Origin: Variovorax sp. OAS795
GTDB lineage: Bacteria > Pseudomonadota > Gammaproteobacteria > Burkholderiales > Burkholderiaceae_C
Assembly (NCBI RefSeq): GCF_040546685.1
Contig: NZ_JBEPOH010000001.1
Location: forward strand, 1,178,001 to 1,242,000
Reading direction: 5' to 3'
DNA: 64,000 nucleotides
A program made the position numbers and the translations under genes. Each line of letters opens with the position of its first letter. Position 1 is the stretch's first letter. The notes under the pieces are model-generated. The model worked only from the letters and a program-made list of their open reading frames with translations. It searched no databases and was not told the origin of the DNA. Positions 1 to 7,815 of this stretch are shown here, piece by piece.

Positions 1-633
1 GCGGTTCGAGCGGCCGATCAGCATCGACGAGCCCTCCGCCACCGGCACGCCCGCCACGCCGGCCTTGACGCCCAGTTCCTTGAGCATCCGGTGGTCGGGC
101 ACGAGCCTGAGCACGGTGTCGGCATCGCTGAGCAGCAGGCCGAACCAGACCGGGCCGTTGTCGAGCACCTGCGCCGCGACGATCTGCTGTGCCTTCAGGC
201 CCAGTGCGCCCGCCACCTTGGCGAGCAGCGTGGGGCTCGGCGCGCTGCGCTTGAGCGGCGGGGCCGAGAAGGCCAGCCGCTCGCCGTCCTGGCGCAGCGG
301 CACGAGGCCGGCTGCGCACTGCTGCACGATGCGGCCCGCCGCCTTGGGCTTGCCGCCGGCCTGCAGCCAGGCATGGCAGCTGCCGATGGTCGGGTGGCCC
401 GCGAAAGGCAGCTCGCCGCCGGGCGTGAAGATGCGCACGCGGTAATCGGCCGTGGGCTCCGTCGGCGGCAGCACGAAGGTGGTTTCGGACAGGTTGGTCC
501 ACTGCGCAAAGCGCTGCATCTCGGCGTCGTCCAGCCCGCTGCCGTCGAGCACCACGGCCAGCGGATTGCCGAGGTAGGGCGTTGCGGTGAAGACGTCGAC
601 TTGTTTGAACGGGCGGGATTTCATGCGTGTCAT
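1..633 (-). CDS. PhzF family isomerase (C-terminus cut by window edge)
   Basis: The start of a PhzF-family (phenazine biosynthesis-like) protein, which runs off the window at base 1, so about 211 codons are visible. Seen: near the N-terminus, QVDVFTATPYLGNPLAVVL followed by NLSETTFVLPP and FTPGGELPFAGHPTIG, the classic PhzF N-terminal signature with its conserved acidic residue and GHPT loop. The family folds like diaminopimelate epimerase; most members catalyse unknown isomerisations. The ATG at 633 overlaps the stop of the upstream GST gene (ATGA), which favours it over the in-frame ATG at 624. It is the last visible gene of the seven-gene minus-strand operon facing the MocR regulator. Substrate is unknown; family call is firm. 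Confidence 0.9.
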   Translation of the reverse strand, partial: MTRMKSRPFKQVDVFTATPYLGNPLAVVLDGSGLDDAEMQRFAQWTNLSETTFVLPPTEPTADYRVRIFTPGGELPFAGHPTIGSCHAWLQAGGKPKAAGRIVQQCAAGLVPLRQDGERLAFSAPPLKRSAPSPTLLAKVAGALGLKAQQIVAAQVLDNGPVWFGLLLSDADTVLRLVPDHRMLKELGVKAGVAGVPVAEGSSMLIGRSNR

Positions 634-1271
634 TCGAGCGGAAGGTCGAGCACGCCGCGCGTGCCCGGACGGGAAATGAGTTCGCCGTACCAGCGCTCGA
701 GGTGCGGCCAGCTGGGGCGCTGGTATTCGCCCGGCGGCAGGCCGAACCAGCGGTGAGCTTCGCAGCCGATGGGGATGTCGGCCATCGTGAAGCGCTCGCC
801 GGCCATGTAGGGCTGCCGCGCAAGGTGCGCGTCGAGCATGGCGAACAGCGCTTCGCTCGCATGGACGGAAGCGTCGATGAGCGCGAAATCGCGGTCGGCC
901 GGCGCCGTGCGCACCCATTGCACGAACGCATCGCGGCTCGCGCGGTTGAGCGTGGTCTGCTGCCAGTCCATCCAGCGCTCGGCGTCGAAGCGTGCGGGCA
1001 GGTCGCTCGGGTAGAACTTTCCGTGCGAATGCCTGGCGCACAGGTAGCGCACGATCACGTTCGATTCCCAGAGCGTGACGCGGTCGCTGCCTTCGCCGTC
1101 GTCGATGGTGGGCACCATCGCGTTCGGGTTGAGCGCCAGGTACTCGGGCGTTTGCACCACGCCGAACCGGCCACCGGCTTCGGTGCGTTGAAAGTCCAGC
1201 CCGAGTTCCTGTGCGCACCAGACGACTTTGCGCACGTTGATCGAACTGATGCGGCCCCAGATGTTGAGCAT
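630..1271 (-). CDS. Glutathione S-transferase family protein
   Basis: 213 residues, the usual length of a cytosolic GST. Seen: an N-terminal thioredoxin-like half with GRISSINVRKVVW, where an SSxNVRKV motif replaces the usual SPYxxKV, then the cis-proline region NPNAMVPTIDD and the glutathione-contacting WESNVIVRYL. The all-helical C-terminal half contains FTMADIPIGCEAHRW, the N-capping box of GSTs. Known for the family: conjugation or reduction of electrophiles with glutathione. It sits 4 bases after the upstream LysE gene and overlaps the PhzF gene by 4 bases, so it is transcribed within the MocR-linked operon. The substrate cannot be told from sequence. Confidence 0.92.
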   Translation of the reverse strand: MLNIWGRISSINVRKVVWCAQELGLDFQRTEAGGRFGVVQTPEYLALNPNAMVPTIDDGEGSDRVTLWESNVIVRYLCARHSHGKFYPSDLPARFDAERWMDWQQTTLNRASRDAFVQWVRTAPADRDFALIDASVHASEALFAMLDAHLARQPYMAGERFTMADIPIGCEAHRWFGLPPGEYQRPSWPHLERWYGELISRPGTRGVLDLPLE

Positions 1272-1275
1272 GTGT

Positions 1276-1947
1276 TCAGCTTCCTTGGACAGGTGTGGCG
1301 GACAGGGTGGACGGCACGGAGGGACGGTCGAGCAGCAGCAGGCGAATCGCCAGGCCGACCATCACCAGCGCCAGCAGTCCGCGCTGCAATTTCTCGGCCC
1401 CCGGGCGGCGCTGCAGCCAGCGGCCAACCTGACCGCTGCAAGCGCCGAGCAGCGTGTTGAAAGCGAGCGCGGCAGCCGAGAGCATGACGCCGAGCTGCAC
1501 CAGTTGCAAGGGCACGCTGCCGCGCGCCGGGTCCACAAACTGCGGCAGGAACACCATGAAGAACAGCAGCGCCTTCGGATTGACGAGGTTGTTGAGGAAA
1601 GCCATGCGCACGATGCGCGCGAACGCCGAGGGCTGCGCCTTGGTGCCCGCCGGAAGGCGGCCGCCGCTGCGCACGGCCTGCACCGCGAGCCACAGCAGGT
1701 ACAGCGCGCCGGCATAGCGCAGCAGGTCGAAGGAGGGCGGCCACGCCGCCACCAGCGCCGTGACGCCCGTGGCTGCGAAGAGCGTGTGCACCAGGTCGGC
1801 CGACGAGATGCCCAGCGCCGCCGCAAAACCGCCGCGCGGCCCGTGCGCCACGCCGTGCGAAAGCACGAACGCCATGTTCGGCCCGGGCGACAGGAACAGC
1901 GCGAGGACGGCCAGCAGGAAGATCGCGAAGGTGGCGGGGCTGATCAT
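1276..1947 (-). CDS. LysE/RhtB family amino-acid exporter
   Basis: 223-residue integral membrane protein of the LysE/RhtB family, which exports amino acids by proton antiport across the inner membrane. Seen: the hallmark SPGPNMAFVLSHG motif near residue 20, about six hydrophobic segments, and NPKALLFFMVFLPQF in the middle, typical of the family. The start is the ATG at 1947 (MISPATFAIF); longer readings have no hydrophobic character and run into the DJ-1 gene. It is one of two LysE-type exporters in this operon, beside a cytoplasmic aminotransferase and an EamA permease, suggesting coordinated handling of an amino acid or analogue. The specific substrate is unknown. Confidence 0.9.
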   Translation of the reverse strand: MISPATFAIFLLAVLALFLSPGPNMAFVLSHGVAHGPRGGFAAALGISSADLVHTLFAATGVTALVAAWPPSFDLLRYAGALYLLWLAVQAVRSGGRLPAGTKAQPSAFARIVRMAFLNNLVNPKALLFFMVFLPQFVDPARGSVPLQLVQLGVMLSAAALAFNTLLGACSGQVGRWLQRRPGAEKLQRGLLALVMVGLAIRLLLLDRPSVPSTLSATPVQGS

Positions 1948-1969
1948 GGCGTGTCTTGCAGGCCTTCCT

Positions 1970-2596
1970 TCAGGCAGTGGCAGCCGCAGGAACTTGCGGC
2001 AGGTACGGTTCGATGTTGCGCATGGCGCGCGCAACGTAGTCTTCCTTCTCGCCGACCGGCGCGACATAGTGCAGGGCGCTCCTGGCAGCTTCGATGCCTT
2101 CGCTGCGCGCGATGAGCCAGGCTGCAAGGTAGGGCGCCGACAGGCAGCCGCCGGCGGTGGCTACGTTGCCGCTTGCGAAGAAAGGCTGGTTCAGCACTTC
2201 GACGCCGGCCTCCTGCACCCAGGGCTTGGTCGTGAGGTCGGTGCACGCCGGCACTGCGCCGAGCAGGCCCAGCTTGGCGAGCAGCAGCGTGCCGGAACAC
2301 TGGGCGCCGATCAGCTGCCGTCCGGCATCGAGCCGGCCCAGCACCCCCATGATGACGGGGTCGGCCGCAATCTCCCGCGTGCGGATGCCGCTGCCAACGA
2401 GCACCGCCTCGGCCTCGGTGGCCGCTTCGAGCGTGGCGCTCGCATGCACGGTGACGCCGTTCATCGAGGTGACCGTGGGGCTCGGCGCGGCCAGCGTCAC
2501 GCGCCAGCCCGGCTTCTTGATGCGGTTGAGCACGCCGAGCGCGATCAGCGAGTCGAGTTCATTGAAGCCGTCGAAGGTGAGGATGGCGATGTGCAT
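1970..2596 (-). CDS. DJ-1/PfpI family protein
   Basis: 208-residue protein of the DJ-1/PfpI superfamily (class I glutamine amidotransferase-like fold). Seen: the N-terminal strand MHIAILTFDGFNELD with the conserved acidic residue, and the nucleophile elbow LIGAQCSGTLLLAKLG, with Cys in the AxCSG context used by isonitrile-hydratase-like and transcriptional-regulator-like members. There is no C-terminal AraC helix-turn-helix, so it is not a GATase1-AraC regulator. Members act as chaperones, deglycases, hydratases or peptidases; the exact activity cannot be assigned. It follows the aminotransferase gene by 15 bases and precedes a LysE exporter by 22 bases. Confidence 0.88.
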   Translation of the reverse strand: MHIAILTFDGFNELDSLIALGVLNRIKKPGWRVTLAAPSPTVTSMNGVTVHASATLEAATEAEAVLVGSGIRTREIAADPVIMGVLGRLDAGRQLIGAQCSGTLLLAKLGLLGAVPACTDLTTKPWVQEAGVEVLNQPFFASGNVATAGGCLSAPYLAAWLIARSEGIEAARSALHYVAPVGEKEDYVARAMRNIEPYLPQVPAAATA

Positions 2597-2611
2597 GGAG
2601 ACCCTCGTGTG

Positions 2612-3814
2612 TCAGACGGGTTCGGGCGCGAGCGTGCGTTCGCCCAGCAGCGCGAGTTCTTCGCGCAGCGTGAGGGCCAGCGCGGCGATCGCGATGTCGA
2701 TCTCTTCGACACTGGCCGTCACGAACGACAGGCGCAGCGTGCGCGGATCGCCCTGGCCCGCGTAGAAGGGCGCGCCGGGAACGAACGCCACGTTGCGCTC
2801 CACCGCCTTGGGCAGCAGCGCCACCGTGTCGATGCCGTCGGGCAAGCGCGCCCACAGGAACATGCCGCCCTTGGGCGCGTTGAACTTCACGTCGAGGCCG
2901 GCCATCTCGCGCGTGAGCGCCGCGATCATCGCGTCGCGCTGGCGCTTGTAGAGCGCGCGGATGGTGGGCACGTGGCGCTCGAGGAAGTTGTCTTTCATCA
3001 CCGCCGACACCATGCGCTGCGTGAAGATGGGCGTGTGCAGGTCGACCGCCTGCTTGGCCTGCAGCAGCTTGGGATAGATGGCCTTGGGCGCGACCAGGAA
3101 GCCCAGCCGCAGGCCGGGGGCCAGCACCTTGGAGAACGAGCCCAGGTAGATGCAGCCTTCGGGGTTGCGCGCCGTCAGCGGCAGCGGCGGGGCTTCGTCG
3201 AACCACAGCTCGCCGTAGGGGTTGTCTTCCACGATAGGCAGGCCCGCCGCGGCAGCCGCGGCCGACACGGCGGCGCGGCGCTCTTCGGTCATGGTGCGGC
3301 CGGTGGGGTTCTGGAAGTTGGGCAGCAGGTAGACGAAGCGTGCGTCCTTCGACTTGGCCAGCAGGTCTTCGACGATCACGCCGTCGTTGTCGCTGGCCAC
3401 GCTCACGGGTTCCGGCTCCATCGGGCCGAAGGCCTGCAGCGCGCCGAGGTAGGTCGGCGTCTCGACCAGCACCTTGCTGCCGGGATCGAGCAGCACCTTG
3501 GCCACAAGGTCGAGGCCCTGCTGCGAGCCGGTGGTGATGAGCACCTGCGCGGGGTCGACGTTCCACGGCAGCATGTCGGCCACGGCCTGCCGCAGCGGCG
3601 CATAGCCTTCGCTCGCGGCGTATTGCAGGGCCGCCTGGCCGTCGTTGTGCAGCACCTCGGCGCAGGCGTCGGCAAAGGCCTGGATCGGGAAGGTCTTGGG
3701 CGAGGGCAGGCCGCCGGCCAGGCTGATGATGCCGGGGCGCTCGGTGACCTTGAGGATTTCACGCAGCACCGACGGGTTCATCTTGGCGGCGCGGGCGGCG
3801 AGTTTCCAGTTCAT
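2612..3814 (-). CDS. PLP-dependent aminotransferase, LysN/2-aminoadipate (MocR-core) type
   Basis: 400-residue fold-type I aminotransferase acting in the cytoplasm. Seen: ISLAGGLPSPKTFP at the N-terminus, TTGSQQGLDLV (cofactor phosphate site), LPNFQNPTGRTM, and SFSKVLAPGLRLGF with the Schiff-base lysine at residue 229. This pattern belongs to the 2-aminoadipate/valine-pyruvate-like subgroup that shares its core with MocR regulators. It starts at the ATG at 3814; the much longer upstream open reading is the opposite-frame shadow of the EamA gene. Its neighbours are amino-acid exporters and a MocR regulator carrying the same catalytic fold, so a shared substrate is a reasonable inference. The amino acid is unknown. 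Confidence 0.93.
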   Translation of the reverse strand: MNWKLAARAAKMNPSVLREILKVTERPGIISLAGGLPSPKTFPIQAFADACAEVLHNDGQAALQYAASEGYAPLRQAVADMLPWNVDPAQVLITTGSQQGLDLVAKVLLDPGSKVLVETPTYLGALQAFGPMEPEPVSVASDNDGVIVEDLLAKSKDARFVYLLPNFQNPTGRTMTEERRAAVSAAAAAAGLPIVEDNPYGELWFDEAPPLPLTARNPEGCIYLGSFSKVLAPGLRLGFLVAPKAIYPKLLQAKQAVDLHTPIFTQRMVSAVMKDNFLERHVPTIRALYKRQRDAMIAALTREMAGLDVKFNAPKGGMFLWARLPDGIDTVALLPKAVERNVAFVPGAPFYAGQGDPRTLRLSFVTASVEEIDIAIAALALTLREELALLGERTLAPEPV

Positions 3815-3855
3815 GCGTTCTTCTTTCGGGCGGGTGGGGTGAGAGGCGGATTCGG

Positions 3856-4809
3856 TCAGGATTGTTCGGCACGCGCAGCGCGCGCCGGGATCGCGGCGGC
3901 GGGCCGCGGCTGCGAAAGGCGCTTGCCCAGCATCACCGTGCAGACCACGGCAATGGCAAAGCCCAGCGTGACCACGTCGAGCGGTTCGCCCAGCAGCGGA
4001 ATGGAGGCAAGTATCGAGAGAAAGGGCTGCAGGAGCTGGGTCTGGCTCACGCGCAGCGCGCCGCCCATCGCGAGGCCCCGGTACCAGGCGAAGAAGCCGA
4101 TCCACATCGAGAACACGCCGACGTAGACGAAGCCCGCCCAGGCCGACGTGGCAATCGGTTCTTGCGGCCACAAAGCCCAGGTGGCGGGCACGGTGACGGG
4201 CAGCGCCATCACGCAGACCCAGCAGATCACGCGCTCGGCGCCGAGCGCCGGCGTGACCTGCGCGCCGTAGATGTAGCCGAACGAAGCCGCGATGACCGCG
4301 CCGACCAGCAGCAGGTCGGCCCATTCGAAACCGAAGCCGTGGCCGTTCTGGCTGGCGCGCAGCAGCGAGAACAGCACGACCAGCACGCTGCCCGCCACGG
4401 CGCAAAGCCAGAAACCGAGCCGTGCGCGCTGGTGCAGCACCAGCGCCGCCACCGCCGCGGTGACCAGCGGCAGCAGCGCGGTGACCACGGCCGCGTGGCT
4501 TGCCGTGACCACGCGCAAAGCGTAGGCCAGCAGCAGCGGATAGCCGATCACGTTGCCGAGCACCGCCATGCCGAGCGGCTTCCACTGGTGCGGCGCCGGC
4601 CGCGGCGAGCGCGTGGCCAGCAGGAAGACCGTCGAGAGAACGCCGGCCAAGGCGGCCCGCCCGAGCGTGACGAACCAGGGCGAGAGCTGGGGCGCGCCCT
4701 GCGTGCCGGTGGCCAGCCGCGTCATCGGCAAGGTGATGGCGAACAGCGCCACGCCGATCACGCCGAGCCACATCCCGAGGGTCTCGTCCTTGATGCGAAC
4801 CAGCTTCAT
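3856..4809 (-). CDS. EamA/DMT family transporter
   Basis: 317-residue drug/metabolite-type permease. Seen: about ten hydrophobic helices arranged as two EamA repeats; the first spans roughly residues 15-145 and the second 165-295, the latter with FSMWIGFFAWYRGLA and QLLQPFLSILASIPLLGEP, the conserved end of the repeat. Members export amino acids, nucleosides or small metabolites. The ATG at 4809 overlaps the TGA of the upstream LysE gene (ATGA), implying translational coupling. Together with the two LysE proteins this operon encodes three different export permeases, an unusually export-heavy set. Substrate unknown. Confidence 0.92.
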   Translation of the reverse strand: MKLVRIKDETLGMWLGVIGVALFAITLPMTRLATGTQGAPQLSPWFVTLGRAALAGVLSTVFLLATRSPRPAPHQWKPLGMAVLGNVIGYPLLLAYALRVVTASHAAVVTALLPLVTAAVAALVLHQRARLGFWLCAVAGSVLVVLFSLLRASQNGHGFGFEWADLLLVGAVIAASFGYIYGAQVTPALGAERVICWVCVMALPVTVPATWALWPQEPIATSAWAGFVYVGVFSMWIGFFAWYRGLAMGGALRVSQTQLLQPFLSILASIPLLGEPLDVVTLGFAIAVVCTVMLGKRLSQPRPAAAIPARAARAEQS

Positions 4810-5405
4810 ACGCTCAGCATCCACCAGGCCGTGAGCACCAGCACCAGGGCCATGGTGCGGTTGAACCACAGCAGGCGCCTGCCCTTGGCAAGCCAGTCGC
4901 GCAGCAGCGCGCCGGCCAGCGCATACGTGAAGTTGCTGACGAAGGCGTAGACCAGCATCACCGGCGCGACGATGGCGAAGCGGCCGAGCGCATCGGGCTG
5001 CCCGGCGATCCAGCCCGCCACCAGCGTGAGTGCGAGCAGCCAGGCCTTGATGTTGACGAACTGCAGCATCACGCCCTGGCCGAAGCCGATGTTCAGGTTG
5101 GCGCCATCGGCGCGGCCGAGCGTGCCGCTGCCGCTGAGCTTGCAGGCCAGCCACAGCAGGTAGCCCACGCCAAGCACCTTGATCGCCAGGCGCAGCGCAG
5201 GCACCGCCACCACCAGCGCGCCGATGCCGGCCGCGCACAGCACCAGGAGCAGCGTCCAGCCGACCGGCACCGCCATCACGAAGCGCATGGCACGCGGCAG
5301 GCCGCCGTTGGCAGCCAGCGCGGTGGACAGGGTGGTGTTGGGACCGGGCGAGAAGCTCATCGCCGTGGCCAGCACCAGCAGGGCGGTGAATTCTTGCCAG
5401 TTCAT
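4806..5405 (-). CDS. LysE/RhtB family amino-acid exporter, first gene of operon
   Basis: 199-residue inner-membrane exporter of the LysE/RhtB family. Seen: MSFSPGPNTTLSTALAANGG, the family signature, at about residues 16-35, followed by five further hydrophobic segments and the conserved QFVNIKAWLLALTLV. It is the promoter-proximal gene of the seven-gene minus-strand operon, divergent from the MocR regulator at 5508 across about 100 bases that hold three ACAGTT-type boxes. This is the arrangement in which MocR proteins control a neighbouring transporter. Known for the family: export of homoserine, lysine, threonine, arginine or analogues; the exact substrate is not readable. Confidence 0.92.
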   Translation of the reverse strand: MNWQEFTALLVLATAMSFSPGPNTTLSTALAANGGLPRAMRFVMAVPVGWTLLLVLCAAGIGALVVAVPALRLAIKVLGVGYLLWLACKLSGSGTLGRADGANLNIGFGQGVMLQFVNIKAWLLALTLVAGWIAGQPDALGRFAIVAPVMLVYAFVSNFTYALAGALLRDWLAKGRRLLWFNRTMALVLVLTAWWMLSV

Positions 5406-5432
5406 TCCATACACTCTAAACTTTGGACCATT

Positions 5433-5472
5433 ACAGTTCCGGTACAGTTGATCGAACATCCTTGAAAACTGT
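5433..5472. promoter_or_regulatory. Putative MocR operator: two direct ACAGTT boxes plus one inverted copy
   Basis: In the divergent promoter between the LysE operon and the MocR gene, ACAGTT occurs at 5433-5438 and 5444-5449 (11-base period, so same DNA face) and again inverted as AACTGT at 5467-5472. Direct repeats with an additional inverted copy are the known recognition layout for MocR/PdxR/TauR-type regulators. The function is inferred. Confidence 0.6.
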
Positions 5473-5507
5473 ATTGGCCTGACTTTCGACACAGAAGCCC
5501 GACACCG

Positions 5508-6923
5508 ATGCTGACACGAACCTCCACCCAGTCGCTCACAGGGCAATTGGCCGACCGGCTGGCCGAGCGCATCCGCACGCGCCTGTTGCCGCCCGGCGCA
5601 CGCCTGCCCTCGGTGCGTGAATGCGCGCGCCAGCAGGGCGTGAGCCCGTACACGGTGGTGGCGGCCTACGACCAGTTGCTGGCGCAGGGCCTGGTCGAAG
5701 CACGCCGGCAGCGCGGGTTCTACGTGCGCGATTCGGCGCCCGCGCAGGAGGGCCGCCCGGCGAGCGCGGCGCCCATGGTCGCGCAGATGATGGCCTCGCG
5801 GGTGCCGGCCGATGCGAGCTCGCTGATCCGCAGCATGTTCCACCGGCCGAGCGACAAGCCGCAGCCGGGCATGGGCGTGTTTCCGCCCGACTGGATGTCG
5901 TCGACCTTCATGCCGACCGCGGTGCGCCGGGTGACCAGCACGGCCGCGCTGCAGGAGCTGTCGCTGCAGTACGGCGAACCCGCCGGCGATGCCGCCCTGC
6001 GGCGCAGCCTCTCGAACAAGCTCATGGGCATCAACGTGCCCGCCTCACCCGACCAGATCGTGACCACCGTGGGCGCCACGCATGCGCTGGACATCGTGAG
6101 CCGCACGCTGCTGCGCGCGGGCGATCCGGTGATGGTCGAGGAGCCCGGCTGGGCGCTGGAGTTTGCACGGCTCGAGGCGCTGGGCATGCGCATCCTGCCG
6201 GTGCCGCGCCGTGCCGACGGACCCGACCTGGAGGTGATGGCGCAATACTGCGCGCTGCACAGCCCCAAGCTCTTCGTGAGCGTGAGCGTGCTGCACAACC
6301 CGACGGGCTACAGCCTCACGCCCGGCAGCGCCCACCGCGTGCTGAAGCTGGCCAATGCCCATGACTTCCACATCGTCGAGGACGACACCTACAGCCACCT
6401 GGCGCCCGAGCATGCCACGCGGCTCAGCGCGCTCGACGGGCTGCAGCGCACCATCTATGTGAGCGGTTTCGCCAAGATCCTGGCGCCCAACTGGCGCATC
6501 GGTTTTCTGGCCGCATCGCCGGAACTCAAGGAGCGGCTGCTCGAGACCAAGCTCCTGGCCACGCTCACCACGCCCACGCTGTTCGAGCGGGCGCTTTCAT
6601 GGTGCATCGACCAGGGCCAGTTGCGCCGGCACGCCGAGCGCATCCGCATCCGGCTCGACGGCGCCCGGGGCCGCGCGGTGAAGCTCGCCATGGCCCACGA
6701 CTGCACCTTCGCGTCGGAACCGGCGGGGTTGTTCGGCTGGGTCGACACGGGCGCGGACACCGATGCGCTCACGCAGCGCATGCTCGACCAGGGCTACCTG
6801 CTGGCGCCGGGTTCGCTGTTCCATGCGCGGCGGCCGCCGAGCACGCTGATGCGCATCAACTTCGCGACCTCGCAGGACGCGGCATTCTGGAAAGTGTTCA
6901 GCAAGGTCCGCGCGGAGCTTTGA
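5508..6923 (+). CDS. MocR family regulator (GntR winged helix + aminotransferase domain)
   Basis: 471-residue PLP-dependent transcription factor. Seen: an N-terminal GntR winged helix (about residues 10-75) with LPSVRECARQQGVSPYTVV and QRGFYVRD, then a class I aminotransferase fold with TTVGATHALDIV, NPTGYSLTP, VEDDTYSHL and SGFAKILAPNWRIGF, where Lys323 should carry PLP. Known for the family: PLP or a PLP-amino acid adduct alters DNA binding, and targets are usually divergent genes. Here the divergent genes are two LysE exporters, an EamA permease and an aminotransferase, so the regulator probably senses the amino compound they export or transaminate. Start is the ATG at 5508. Confidence 0.94.
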   Translation: MLTRTSTQSLTGQLADRLAERIRTRLLPPGARLPSVRECARQQGVSPYTVVAAYDQLLAQGLVEARRQRGFYVRDSAPAQEGRPASAAPMVAQMMASRVPADASSLIRSMFHRPSDKPQPGMGVFPPDWMSSTFMPTAVRRVTSTAALQELSLQYGEPAGDAALRRSLSNKLMGINVPASPDQIVTTVGATHALDIVSRTLLRAGDPVMVEEPGWALEFARLEALGMRILPVPRRADGPDLEVMAQYCALHSPKLFVSVSVLHNPTGYSLTPGSAHRVLKLANAHDFHIVEDDTYSHLAPEHATRLSALDGLQRTIYVSGFAKILAPNWRIGFLAASPELKERLLETKLLATLTTPTLFERALSWCIDQGQLRRHAERIRIRLDGARGRAVKLAMAHDCTFASEPAGLFGWVDTGADTDALTQRMLDQGYLLAPGSLFHARRPPSTLMRINFATSQDAAFWKVFSKVRAEL

Positions 6924-7022
6924 CGGGCTTTGCCCTTGCGCGGCGTGGGCGTTCGAAGGTCCAAAAGCGGGGTACGTTGGAGTAAGCTGGCATCACAAGA
7001 AAACCCAACCGGAGACCGCCGA

Positions 7023-7772
7023 ATGAGCAATGCCAGCCAACCCTTCGACTTCAGTCAATTCGTCCCCGGATTCGATTTTCTGAAGAACCTTGCCGCCGGT
7101 GCCGCCGGTGGTTCGGGCACGGCGGCCGTGCCCGGGTTGCCGAGCCTCGCGAGCTGGGTGGCACCCACGATGAGTGTCGAAGAAGTGGACAAGCGCATCC
7201 AGGAACTCAAGACGGTGCAGTACTGGCTCGAACAGAACGGCCATGCGCTCAAGGCCACCATCCAGGCGCTCGAGGTGCAAAAGATGACACTTTCGACCTT
7301 GCGCGGCATGAACGTGCGGATGGAAGATATCGCCAACGCATTCACCAAGCAGGCAGCCGCCGTGGCGCCTGCTGCGGCGCCCGCGCCTTTCGCACCGGCG
7401 GCCGCTGCACCGGCCGAGCCGGCGCCCGAAACCGAACCGGAAGAAGAAGCTGCGGCGCCCGCGACGAAGGCGCGCAGCAAGCCGGGCTCGTCCGCCGGCG
7501 CTTCCGAAGCCGGCAACGGCAAGGTCATCGACCCGATGCAATGGTGGGGATCGCTCACCGAGCAGTTCCAGCAGATCGCCAGCTCGGCGCTGCAGGATGC
7601 GGCCCAGCTCAAGGTGCCGGCCATGGCCCAGCCACTGGCCGATGCGGTAGACAAGGCCATGGGCAAGCCGTCGGCTTCCAGGCCCGCGGCCAAGAAGGCG
7701 GCAGCAACGCCCGCCGCAAAAAAGAAGGCACCGGCAACGGCAGCGCGCAAGCGAACGACCGGCCGGCGCTGA
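7023..7772 (+). CDS. phaM: PhaM-like polyhydroxyalkanoate granule regulatory protein
   Basis: 249 residues resembling PhaM of Ralstonia/Cupriavidus, which activates PHA synthase PhaC and tethers PHB granules to the nucleoid. Seen: N-terminal SQFVPGFDFLKNL, a helical segment MSVEEVDKRIQELKTVQ (residue 50 onward) typical of the PhaM family, an Ala/Pro-rich linker, a second amphipathic region (QWWGSLTEQFQQIASSAL), and a histone-like Lys/Ala/Pro-rich tail (AAKKAAATPAAKKKAP...RTTGRR) matching the DNA-binding PAKKA-type tail of PhaM. The ATG at 7023 is preceded by GGAGACCGCCGA, a usable ribosome binding site; an upstream non-ATG reading is not supported. No other pha gene lies in the window. Confidence 0.85.
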   Translation: MSNASQPFDFSQFVPGFDFLKNLAAGAAGGSGTAAVPGLPSLASWVAPTMSVEEVDKRIQELKTVQYWLEQNGHALKATIQALEVQKMTLSTLRGMNVRMEDIANAFTKQAAAVAPAAAPAPFAPAAAAPAEPAPETEPEEEAAAPATKARSKPGSSAGASEAGNGKVIDPMQWWGSLTEQFQQIASSALQDAAQLKVPAMAQPLADAVDKAMGKPSASRPAAKKAAATPAAKKKAPATAARKRTTGRR

Positions 7773-7815
7773 CCTCGTACGCGACACATTGGAAGAAATC
7801 GGGTTGGCACGCATC

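Noticed and set aside
1760..4126. Plus-strand open frame of 788 codons across the DJ-1/aminotransferase region
   Set aside because: Low-complexity Arg/Gly/His-rich translation opposite two genes with clear family motifs; no ribosome site or domain.
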